Shown piece after piece: positions 37,206 to 44,749 of a stretch of DNA of 64,000 nucleotides. Made by a program: the position numbers and the translations under genes. Position 1 is the stretch's first letter; each line of letters begins with the position of its first letter. Below the pieces are notes generated by a model. The model saw only the letters and a program-made list of their open reading frames with translations. It was not told where the DNA came from and ran no database searches. Origin of the DNA: Nocardia fluminea (GTDB taxonomy: Bacteria > Actinomycetota > Actinomycetes > Mycobacteriales > Mycobacteriaceae); assembly GCF_002846365.1 (NCBI RefSeq), contig NZ_PJMW01000002.1:5332001-5396000 (forward strand), written 5' to 3'.

Positions 37206-38270
37206 ATGACAGGATCCATCGACACGAGGTCCGCGGCCTCCGAATGGCAGGCCATCGACGTCGGAGCCGTGGGCACTTGGATGGACTCCGAGGGCCTTCC
37301 GCCCGGCGAGATCACCGGTCTCACGCCGATCGGCGGCGGTACTCAGAACATCATGCTGCGGTTCACTCGCGGTGGCCGTGACTATGTTCTGCGCCGTCCG
37401 CCGAAACATCCGCGCCCGGTCAGCAACAACGTGTTGCGCCGCGAGGCCCGGCTACTCGAAGCGCTGAGTGGGACCGACGTGCGCGCGCCCCGCGTGGTCG
37501 CGGTGTCCGCGGACGAGACGGTACTGCCGGGCCTGGCCTTCTACCTCATGGATCCGATCGATGGGTTCAACCCCGGCACCGATCTCCCCGAGCTGCACGC
37601 GGGGGATGCGGCGGTCCGCCACGCGATGTCGTTATCGGCAGTCGAGGGCATCGCGCGGCTGGGGGCACTCGACCACACCGCGCTCGGGCTGGCTGATTTC
37701 GGCAAGCCCGACGGCTTCCTGGAGCGGCAGGTGCAGCGCTGGCTGCACGAACTCGACGGGTACCGCGCCAACGAGGGTTACATCGGACCGAACATTCCGG
37801 AATTGGAACGGGTGTCGTCTTGGCTCGAGGCCAATCGGCCGGAGCACTGGCGGCCGGGCATCATGCACGGCGACTGCCACCTGGCGAACATGATGTTCCG
37901 GTTCGACGGTCCCGAATTGGCAGCCATGGTGGACTGGGAGATGTCCACCATCGGTGACCCATTGCTCGACCTCGGCTGGCAGATCGCCACCAGTCCGGCC
38001 GGAATCGCGGGTGCCGCCGTCAGCCCGAAACTAGCAGCGGCGGGCGGACTTCCGACCGCGTCGGAGATGATCGAGCACTACGCCCGCTTCTCCGATCGAG
38101 ATTTGAGTTCGATCACCTGGTACACGGTTCTCGCCGGGTTCAAGCTCGGCATCATCCTCGAAGGCACCTACGCGCGTGCTATCGCAGGGAAGGCGCCGAA
38201 GGCTACCGGTGATCACCTGCACGGGATCACCCTGCAGTTGTTCGCCGATGCGGCGGCACTGATCGACTGA
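37206..38270 (+). CDS. APH-family phosphotransferase associated with acyl-CoA dehydrogenase
   Basis: 354 residues with an aminoglycoside-phosphotransferase fold: catalytic loop H221-G-D-C-H-L-A-N228 and metal-binding Asp243 in VDWEMSTIGDP. The N-terminal nucleotide loop is ITGLTPIGGGTQN, and RRPP the ATP-lysine/arginine region. Bacterial members of this branch lie beside acyl-CoA dehydrogenases. Known relatives are the kinase domain of mammalian ACAD10/11 and LvaA of Pseudomonas, which phosphorylate 4-hydroxyacyl-CoA. I infer a 4-hydroxyacyl-CoA kinase. A relic of a second copy is at 61958-62143. Confidence 0.9.
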   Translation: MTGSIDTRSAASEWQAIDVGAVGTWMDSEGLPPGEITGLTPIGGGTQNIMLRFTRGGRDYVLRRPPKHPRPVSNNVLRREARLLEALSGTDVRAPRVVAVSADETVLPGLAFYLMDPIDGFNPGTDLPELHAGDAAVRHAMSLSAVEGIARLGALDHTALGLADFGKPDGFLERQVQRWLHELDGYRANEGYIGPNIPELERVSSWLEANRPEHWRPGIMHGDCHLANMMFRFDGPELAAMVDWEMSTIGDPLLDLGWQIATSPAGIAGAAVSPKLAAAGGLPTASEMIEHYARFSDRDLSSITWYTVLAGFKLGIILEGTYARAIAGKAPKATGDHLHGITLQLFADAAALID

Positions 38271-38301
38271 GCCGGACTGTCGCGGCTCGCGTGGTGAGAA
38301 A

Positions 38302-38338
38302 CGAATCCGGCCGGTGCGCTGCGCACCGGCCGAATTCG
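38302..38338. terminator. Bidirectional terminator between phosphotransferase and fprB
   Basis: CGGCCGGTGCGC and GCGCACCGGCCG (38308-38319 and 38321-38332) form a GC-rich stem extended by GAAT/ATTC with one mismatch. It lies between two convergent genes. Confidence 0.8.
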
Positions 38339-38356
38339 TTGTCTGCGATGTCAGGT

Positions 38357-39961
38357 TCAGCGCACAGCGGTGCGAACCAGATCTTCTGCGGTGGTGAGCT
38401 TGACGCGGGGCCGCCCGGCGGCACTGCCCGCGGCACGTTCGGCGGTGTCGATCGCCGTCCAGCCGTCGCGGTCGACAACCTCGGGCTGACGTTTGCGCAC
38501 CAGTGTCGACAGCTCTTCCCTGTCGTGGGTCGGGGCATGCAGTGCGCCGTCGACGAAGTCGCCGACGATCTTGTCGACAGTCTCCTTCGCGTCGACTTTG
38601 TTGGTGCCGATGACGCCCCGTGCGCCACGCTTGATCCAGCCCGTCACGTAGACGCCCGGCGCGACCCTGCCCCGGTCGTTGGGCACGATGCCGCGCTCGT
38701 CGTCGAAGGGCAGGTCGGGGACCGGTTCGCCGCGATAACCGATGGAGCGCAGCACGAGTCCCGTGGTCAGTGTCTCTGTCTCGCCCGTGGGCTCCGCGAT
38801 GGGGCCGGATTCGGCGAGAACCAGCCGATTGCGGCCCACCTCGAGGGCCTCGACGTGGTCGGCACCGGTGATCGCGAGTGGGGAAGTGAGGTAGCGGAAG
38901 ACGATTCGCTTGTTGCCGGGGGTGCTGGGGCGCTCGGCGTACTCGTGGGCGATCCGGACCTTGAGCGCATCGGCGGGGTCGAGGTCCGCGGCGTCGACGA
39001 CCACATCGACATCCGCCAGGTGCCCGAGTGCCAGGAACTCCGGCGAGGTGTAGGCGGCCTCGGCTGGACCGCGGCGGCCGAGGAGGACGACCTCGCGAAT
39101 CGTACTGTGACGCAGTGCTTCGAGTGCGTGGTCGGCGATATCGGTGGCAGCGAGCTGATCGGGATCGGTGGTCAGGATTCGCGCGATATCCAGTGCCACG
39201 TTGCCGTTGCCGACGATGACCGCGCGCTCGCCACTGAGGTCGAATTCACGGTCGGAGAAGTCGGGATGCCCGTTGTACCAGGCGACGAACTCGGTGGCGG
39301 AATGACTGCCCGGCAAGTCCTCGCCCGGAATGTCGAGCCGGCGGTCGCTGGAAGCGCCGACGGCGTAGATCACCGCGTGATGGTGGGCCAGGAGCTCGTC
39401 GTGGGTGATGTGGTCGCCGACCTCGACATTGAGGTGGAAGCGGAAGTTGTCACGCCTGAAAGCCGTGGTGAACATGTCGGTGACAGTCTTGGTACCCGCA
39501 TGATCCGGCGCGACACCCGCGCGGACGAGACCCCACGGCGTGGGCAATCGGTCGAACATGTCGACCTCTACATCACCACGCGCGAGCAATTCCTGCGCTG
39601 CGTAGCAGGCGGACGGGCCGGCGCCGACAACAGCCACCCGTAATGTCCCCAGGTCCTTGGGGGGACGCAGCTCGGCAGGGATCGGATCGAAATTCGCTTC
39701 CAGTGGATGCTCCTGGAAGTACTCGGCATTGACATCGCTGTAGCGAGCCAGCGTCGCGGTCAGTTCGTCCGCCGGGAAGATGGCTTGCACCGGGCAGGCG
39801 TCCGCGCACGCGCCGCAGTCGATGCAGGTGTCGGGATCGATATAGAGCATCTCGGCGGAGGCGAACTCGGGCTGATCCGGGGTGGGCCGAATGCAGTCCA
39901 CCGGGCACTCGGCGATGCAGGTCGCATCGTTGCAGCAGCGCTGGGTGATGACGTAGGCCAT
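38357..39961 (-). CDS. fprB: FprB-type ferredoxin / ferredoxin-NADP+ reductase fusion
   Basis: 534 residues. Residues 1-75 are a bacterial ferredoxin domain with CIDCGACADACPV (CxxCxxCxxxCP) and a second Cys set near the N-terminus (CCNDATCIAECP). The reductase follows, with FAD motif AVVGAGPSACYAA at about 108-120 and NADPH motif IVGNGNVALDIAR. It has the layout of mycobacterial FprB (about 575 residues). It could pass electrons from NADPH to the P450s at 4833 and 46359. The start at 39961 has GAGGAA 5 bp upstream and is preferred over an ATG 36 bp further up. Confidence 0.94.
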   Translation of the reverse strand: MAYVITQRCCNDATCIAECPVDCIRPTPDQPEFASAEMLYIDPDTCIDCGACADACPVQAIFPADELTATLARYSDVNAEYFQEHPLEANFDPIPAELRPPKDLGTLRVAVVGAGPSACYAAQELLARGDVEVDMFDRLPTPWGLVRAGVAPDHAGTKTVTDMFTTAFRRDNFRFHLNVEVGDHITHDELLAHHHAVIYAVGASSDRRLDIPGEDLPGSHSATEFVAWYNGHPDFSDREFDLSGERAVIVGNGNVALDIARILTTDPDQLAATDIADHALEALRHSTIREVVLLGRRGPAEAAYTSPEFLALGHLADVDVVVDAADLDPADALKVRIAHEYAERPSTPGNKRIVFRYLTSPLAITGADHVEALEVGRNRLVLAESGPIAEPTGETETLTTGLVLRSIGYRGEPVPDLPFDDERGIVPNDRGRVAPGVYVTGWIKRGARGVIGTNKVDAKETVDKIVGDFVDGALHAPTHDREELSTLVRKRQPEVVDRDGWTAIDTAERAAGSAAGRPRVKLTTAEDLVRTAVR

Positions 39962-40001
39962 GGCAGTTCCTCGGATGGGTAGCAGGGTGTCGGCCATTGA
40001 C

Positions 40002-40019
40002 TGACCGCGCGTACGGTCA
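40002..40019. promoter_or_regulatory. Operator in the divergent fprB/SDR promoter
   Basis: TGACCGCGCGTACGGTCA with perfect arms. On the plus strand TTGACT (39997-40002) and CATAAT (40021-40026) are 18 bp apart, so the operator fills the spacer of a near-consensus promoter for the SDR gene. The fprB start is 41 bp away on the other strand, so one site may control both. Confidence 0.85.
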
Positions 40020-40060
40020 GCATAATCGACCTGACCATTCAGTGGAAACGAGGGAATGAC

Positions 40061-40819
40061 ATGACGTTGCAGACAAGCGACCTGTTGGCGGGCCGGGTGG
40101 CGTTGGTCACCGGTGGTAGCCGAGGTCTTGGCAGGGAGATGGTGGCGGCGTTCGCCGCGGCGGGTGCCGATCTGGTGATCGCCGGGCGCAAACTCGACAG
40201 TTGCACCGAAGCCGCGGCGAAGGTGCGGGCCGAGTACGGCGTGCGGGCGCTGCCGGTCGCGGCCAATGTCGGCGACTGGGCTGACTGTGACGCGCTGATC
40301 GAGGCCGCCTACGGCGAATTCGGGCGCGTCGACATCCTCGTGAACAATGCCGGGATCGCCCCGCTGTATCCGAGCTTGGACGCGGTGGGGGAGTCGCTGT
40401 TCGACAAGGTGATCGGGGTCAATCTGCGGGGCCCGTTCCGGCTGTGTGCCGAGATCGGCACCCGGATGGCCGGGGCCGACGGCGGGTCCATCATCAATAT
40501 CAGTTCCGTGGCGGCGATCCGGTCCGACGTGATCGCCCTGCCGTACTCCGCGGCGAAGGCGGGGCTGAACAACCTGACCGAGGGCTTCGCCCAGGCGTTC
40601 GGACCCAAGGTCCGCGTCAACGGTATCCAGTGTGGTCCCTTCGAGACCGACATCGCCAAGGCATGGCCGGACGGCGTCCGGGAGAAGATCGCGACCGAAT
40701 TCGCCATGGGCCGGGCCGGAAAGCCCGAGGAAATCATCGGTGCCGCAATGTACTTCGCCTCCGACGCGTCGTCGTTCTGCACCGGTTCGACTCTGCGCCT
40801 CGACGGCGGCGTCCGCTGA
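40061..40819 (+). CDS. Short-chain dehydrogenase/reductase
   Basis: 252 residues of the classical SDR type. The cofactor motif is TGGSRGLG (17-24), with NNAG at 95-98. The catalytic residues are Ser149, Tyr162 and Lys166. Arg43 after the second strand suggests NADP(H). Probable role: oxidation or reduction of a hydroxyl on the acyl-CoA intermediate. The ATG has GAGGGA 7 bp upstream. It is followed after 47 bp by the acyl-CoA dehydrogenase, and a similar SDR (LvaD) accompanies the Pseudomonas levulinate kinase system. Confidence 0.94.
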   Translation: MTLQTSDLLAGRVALVTGGSRGLGREMVAAFAAAGADLVIAGRKLDSCTEAAAKVRAEYGVRALPVAANVGDWADCDALIEAAYGEFGRVDILVNNAGIAPLYPSLDAVGESLFDKVIGVNLRGPFRLCAEIGTRMAGADGGSIINISSVAAIRSDVIALPYSAAKAGLNNLTEGFAQAFGPKVRVNGIQCGPFETDIAKAWPDGVREKIATEFAMGRAGKPEEIIGAAMYFASDASSFCTGSTLRLDGGVR

Positions 40820-40866
40820 TCACCGCGCGCTCATTCATCCCTTCACGCACAGCGAGGTAGTAACCC

Positions 40867-42159
40867 ATGGCATGGGATTTCCAAACCGACCCCGAGTTCC
40901 AGCAGGTTCTCGATTGGGCCGACGAGTTCATCCGCACCGAGGTCGAACCGATGGACTTGGTGTTCGCCAGCCCCTACGACCGCTCCGACAAGCAGGCGAT
41001 GGCGATCGCGGGCCCGCTCAAGGCCAAGGTCAAGGAGAAGGGGCTCTGGGCCTGTCACCTCGGTCCTGAGCTCGGTGGGCAGGGATACGGGCAGCTCAAG
41101 CTCGGCCTGCTCAACGAGATCATCGGCCGCTCGGCCTGGGGCCCGTCCATTTTCGGCTGTCAGGCACCGGATTCCGGTAATGCCGAGACCCTGGCGCATT
41201 ACGGCACCCCGGAGCAGCGCGCCAAGTACCTCCAGCCACTGCTCGACGGCGACATCGGATCGTGCTACTCGATGACCGAACCGCAGGCGGGCGCCGATCC
41301 CACCCTGTTCACCACCACCGCGGTGCGCGACGGGGACTCCTGGGTGATCAACGGCGAGAAGTGGTTCAACTCGGTGGCCGCATTCGCCGAGTTCTTCATC
41401 GTCATGGCGGTCACCGACCAGGAGGCGAGTCCGTACGAGGGCATGTCGATGTTCATCGTGCCCGCGGGCACCCCCGGGCTCGAAATCGTGCGCAATGTCG
41501 CGGTGCACGGGCTCAGCGACCACGAGGGCTACGTTCGATACACCGATGTCCGCGTACCCGCGGACCATCTGCTCGGCCCGGAGGGTGGCGCGTTCGCGGT
41601 CGCCCAGACCCGCCTCGGTGGCGGACGGGTGCACCATGCCATGCGCACTGTCGCGCTGGTGCGCAAGGCTTTCGACATGATGTGCGAACGGGCCGTCTCG
41701 CGGAAAATCCGTGGCGGCGGCACCCTCGGTTCCCTGCCGGGCGTGCAGGAACGGATCGCCGACAGCTGGATCGATCTGCAGCAGTTCCGGTTGCTGGTGC
41801 TGCACACCGCCTGGCGGATCGACAAGGAGCAGGACTACCTGAAGGTGCGCAAGGACATCGCGGCGGTCAAGGTCGCGATGCCGCGTGTGCTCCACGATGT
41901 GGCGCAGCGCGCGTTGCATCTGCACGGTGCGCTCGGTGTTTCCGAGGAGATGCCGTTCGTCGACATGCTGATCCACGCGGAGGCCATGGGCATCGCCGAC
42001 GGGCCTACCGAGGTGCACAAGACGACGCTGGCCAAACAGGTGCTGCGCGATTACACCCCGGCTCCGGGCTTGTGGCCGACCGGACACCGCCCCGCACTCC
42101 GCGAGCAGGCGACCGCCCACATCGAAGCTCAACTGGAGCACGTCGTCGGCAACCTCTGA
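40867..42159 (+). CDS. Acyl-CoA dehydrogenase, ACAD10/11-like
   Basis: 430 residues, longer than the standard 380-400. The signature YSMTEPQAGADP replaces the usual TEPxxGSD, and WVINGEKWFNS and GGGRVHHAMR are typical of the ACAD10/11/LvaC branch. The C-terminal part has HLHGALGVSEEMP and the ending DGPTEVHKTTLAKQVLR. In that branch the enzyme removes phosphate from 4-phosphoacyl-CoA to give enoyl-CoA. It fits with the phosphotransferase at 37206 and the SDR directly upstream; a terminator follows. Confidence 0.93.
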   Translation: MAWDFQTDPEFQQVLDWADEFIRTEVEPMDLVFASPYDRSDKQAMAIAGPLKAKVKEKGLWACHLGPELGGQGYGQLKLGLLNEIIGRSAWGPSIFGCQAPDSGNAETLAHYGTPEQRAKYLQPLLDGDIGSCYSMTEPQAGADPTLFTTTAVRDGDSWVINGEKWFNSVAAFAEFFIVMAVTDQEASPYEGMSMFIVPAGTPGLEIVRNVAVHGLSDHEGYVRYTDVRVPADHLLGPEGGAFAVAQTRLGGGRVHHAMRTVALVRKAFDMMCERAVSRKIRGGGTLGSLPGVQERIADSWIDLQQFRLLVLHTAWRIDKEQDYLKVRKDIAAVKVAMPRVLHDVAQRALHLHGALGVSEEMPFVDMLIHAEAMGIADGPTEVHKTTLAKQVLRDYTPAPGLWPTGHRPALREQATAHIEAQLEHVVGNL

Positions 42160-42182
42160 ATTGGGGGCGATCACCTTCCCCG

Positions 42183-42219
42183 CCGAGTGGCCGTGTGCAT
42201 GGTGCACACGGCCACTCGG
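42183..42219 (+). terminator. Strong terminator after the SDR-dehydrogenase operon
   Basis: CCGAGTGGCCGTGTGCA and TGCACACGGCCACTCGG form a perfect 17-bp stem with a TGG loop, 24 bp after the stop. Confidence 0.85.
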
Positions 42220-42285
42220 TCGTGGTGGGTCAACGGTTGGCCTGCGCTGCTGAACGAGTCCTACCTGCGGACATTGAAACTTGAC

Positions 42286-42303
42286 TGACCGCCCGTACGG
42301 TCA
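42286..42303 (+). promoter_or_regulatory. Operator and probable leaderless promoter of the seven-gene operon
   Basis: TGACCGCCCGTACGGTCA with perfect arms. TTGACT (42281-42286) as -35 and TACCAT (42304-42309) as -10 are 17 bp apart, which puts transcription start at about 42316, the ATG itself. No Shine-Dalgarno sequence of normal spacing is present. Confidence 0.8.
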
Positions 42304-42315
42304 TACCATGAGGCC

Positions 42316-43110
42316 ATGGTTCAGCCCGACGAAGAGCGACCGGCATACCTCCGTAAGGACGGGCACGTCGCTGTCATCACGATGAACCGCCCGCACGCGA
42401 TGAACGCGGTCAATGCCGCCATGTCGATCGCGTTGCAGGAGGCGGTGGACGAATTCCTCGCCGACCCCGAACTCCGGGTCGGCATTCTCACCGGCGCGGG
42501 CAAGGCGTTCTGCGCCGGCGCCGACCTGAAGGAACTCGCGGCGAGACGGCCGCTGATCGGCTCGGACCAGCGCGAGCGTGGGTTCGGTGGAATCATGAAG
42601 CAGTTGATCGACAAGCCGTTGATCGCGGCGATCAACGGCTACGCCCTCGGCGGCGGTACCGAATTCGTCCTCGCCTGTGACCTGGCGGTTATGAGCGACG
42701 CGGCGACCCTGGGCCTGCCCGAGGTACGACAGGGCATCATCGCCGCCGGTGGTGGACTCCTGCGCCTGGCGCGGCGCGTGCCCCTGGCGATCGCGCTGGA
42801 GGCCGCCATGACAGGTTCGCCGATCTCGCCGGAAGAAGCGCTGCGCTGGGGGCTGGTGAACCGTGTGGTTCCCGCCGATCAGGTGCTCGACTCCGCGATC
42901 GAGCTGGCGAACAAGATCGCACGTAATGCGCCGCTGGCCGTGCAGGCGAGCAAGAGAGTGATGTACCACGGCGCGGCGCTGTCGGATTGGGATACCGAGG
43001 CGTGGACGCTGAGCGACAGCACCGCCGGCGAAATCCTGCGGACTGCCGACGCCAAGGAAGGTCCACGCGCGTTCGCCGAGAAGCGCAAGCCGAAGTGGGA
43101 GGGCCGGTGA
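42316..43110 (+). CDS. Enoyl-CoA hydratase/isomerase (crotonase family)
   Basis: 264 residues with AFCAGADLKEL as the oxyanion loop and catalytic Glu residues in GGGTEFVLACD and GLPEVRQGI. It is a close paralogue of 6062-6850. It is the first gene of the operon to 50544 and probably translated from a leaderless message. The stop overlaps the thiolase start (TGATG). Confidence 0.93.
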   Translation: MVQPDEERPAYLRKDGHVAVITMNRPHAMNAVNAAMSIALQEAVDEFLADPELRVGILTGAGKAFCAGADLKELAARRPLIGSDQRERGFGGIMKQLIDKPLIAAINGYALGGGTEFVLACDLAVMSDAATLGLPEVRQGIIAAGGGLLRLARRVPLAIALEAAMTGSPISPEEALRWGLVNRVVPADQVLDSAIELANKIARNAPLAVQASKRVMYHGAALSDWDTEAWTLSDSTAGEILRTADAKEGPRAFAEKRKPKWEGR

Positions 43111-44270
43111 TGGCGGCCACCGCGGCGATCGCCGGACTCGGTCTCACCGACGTCGGCAAGGTCTACGGACGCAGTGCCACCGATTTCGCGGCCGAAGCGG
43201 TCCGGCTCGCGGCGGCGGACGCGGGCCTGGCGATCACCGATCTGGATGGGCTGCTGGTCAGCCCAGGAACCAAAGGCTCGCCGAAACTGTCCCTGCAGAA
43301 GGTGCTCGGGCTGCGGGATCTGCGGCTGCTCGCCGAGATCCACGCCCTCGGTGCCAGCCCCGCCGCCATGATCGCCGCGGCGGCACAAGCGATCAGCAGT
43401 GGTGAGGCCACCGCGATCGCCTGCGTGTTCGCCGATGCTCCGCTGCGCGAAAAGGGCTCCTCCCGTGAGGCTTTCGGGACCCAGCGCTCCCTGCCCAGCG
43501 GATTCGCCTCCTACCATCTCGGCATCGGTGCGATCACGCCGAACCTGTTCTACGCCATGGCCGCTCGCCGCCATTTCGAGACCTACGGCACGACGAGCGA
43601 ACAACTCGGCGCGATCGCGGTCGGACAGCGCGGCTGGGCGGCGCACAATCCCATCGCACAGTTCACCAAGCCGATCACCCTGGCGGACCATCAGTCCTCG
43701 CCCCTGATCGCCGACCCGCTGCACCTGCTGGACTGCTGCTTGGTCTCCAACGGTGGTGCCGCGGTGATCGTCACCTCCGCCGAACGGGCACGGGAACTGG
43801 CACAACCACCCGTCGACATCCTCGGTTGGGGCCAAGCGCATCCCGGACAGATCATGCGGCAGGGCTCGAACTTCGGTCTGCGCACCGGTGCGGCGGTAGC
43901 GGGGCCCGCGGCACTGCGCATGGCGGGCGTCTCGGTCGCCGATGTGGATCTGCTCGAACTCTACGACAGCTACACCTTCACGGTGCTGGTCACCCTCGAG
44001 GACTACGGATTCTGCGCCAAGGGCGAGGGCGGCGCGTTCGTATCCGACGGCAAGCTCGGTCCCGACGGCAGCCTGCCCTGCAATACCGGCGGCGGTCAGC
44101 TTTCGAGCTACTACCTCACCGGGTTCACCCCGATCGTGGAAGCGGTCGTGCAAGGACGCGGTCAGGCCGGTGCCCGACAGGTCGACAAGAAGGACGTGAT
44201 CATGGTCAGCGGCAGCGGCGGAGTCCTCGAACACCATGCCACGTTGGTATTGAGCGGAGCGTCGGCATGA
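43110..44270 (+). CDS. Ltp2/SCP2-type thiolase-like acyl-CoA aldolase
   Basis: 386 residues, the length of mycobacterial Ltp2. It has the block LYDSYTFTVLVTLEDYGFCA followed by KGEGG and NTGGGQLSSYYLTG, which align with the YDxxT, GFCxKGE and NTxGGQ...Y regions of Ltp2 as I recall them, including the two Tyr used by that aldolase. It lacks the classical CxSG nucleophile segment. Predicted role: retro-aldol cleavage of a 3-hydroxyacyl-CoA, as in the last step of steroid side-chain removal. The start overlaps the crotonase stop; the longer upstream frame is rejected. A DUF35 partner follows. Confidence 0.9.
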   Translation: MAATAAIAGLGLTDVGKVYGRSATDFAAEAVRLAAADAGLAITDLDGLLVSPGTKGSPKLSLQKVLGLRDLRLLAEIHALGASPAAMIAAAAQAISSGEATAIACVFADAPLREKGSSREAFGTQRSLPSGFASYHLGIGAITPNLFYAMAARRHFETYGTTSEQLGAIAVGQRGWAAHNPIAQFTKPITLADHQSSPLIADPLHLLDCCLVSNGGAAVIVTSAERARELAQPPVDILGWGQAHPGQIMRQGSNFGLRTGAAVAGPAALRMAGVSVADVDLLELYDSYTFTVLVTLEDYGFCAKGEGGAFVSDGKLGPDGSLPCNTGGGQLSSYYLTGFTPIVEAVVQGRGQAGARQVDKKDVIMVSGSGGVLEHHATLVLSGASA

Positions 44271-44341
44271 GCGGTCAGCGCCCGGAGGCGGCAGCGGAGC
44301 GTGACCACGCAGGGCGCCCGAGTATGCCCAAAGGAGACAGC

Positions 44342-44749
44342 GTGAACGACACAGCGACCTGGCCGCCGATGCGGCGTGACGCCAAGAGTGCCGAGTTCTT
44401 CGAGGCGGCGAGCCGAGGGGAACTGGCCATCAAGAAGTGCACCGACTGCGGGCGTTCGCTGGCGCCGGAGGCAATGGTGTGCACCGATTGCGGCGGAAGT
44501 GTTCCGGCGTGGACCAGCGCATCGGGCGCGGGCACGCTCATCACGTGGACGACGGTGCACAAGGCGCCCAACCCCGTGTTCGCGCCGATGGTGCCCTACA
44601 CCGTCGGCGTCGTCGAATTGGCAGAGGGGCCTTGGCTGTACGCGCGAATCACCGGCGAGCCACGGGCCGGCGCTGCGCTGCGCGCGGAATTCGTCCACCC
44701 GGCCGAGGGCGAGAGTTACCCGACGTGGGTCGTAACGAGCGGACAATGA
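44342..44749 (+). CDS. DUF35 OB-fold / zinc-ribbon partner protein
   Basis: 135 residues from GTG 44342, chosen because AAGGAG (44331-44336) is 5 bp upstream; an ATG at 44267 overlapping the thiolase stop is in frame but would add an atypical 25-residue leader. Zinc-ribbon Cys residues are in KKCTDCGRSL and VCTDCGGSV. The OB fold contains TWTTVHKAPNPVF. It probably binds the acyl-CoA and activates the adjacent Ltp2-like protein. It overlaps the ligase start as ATGA. Confidence 0.92.
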   Translation: MNDTATWPPMRRDAKSAEFFEAASRGELAIKKCTDCGRSLAPEAMVCTDCGGSVPAWTSASGAGTLITWTTVHKAPNPVFAPMVPYTVGVVELAEGPWLYARITGEPRAGAALRAEFVHPAEGESYPTWVVTSGQ

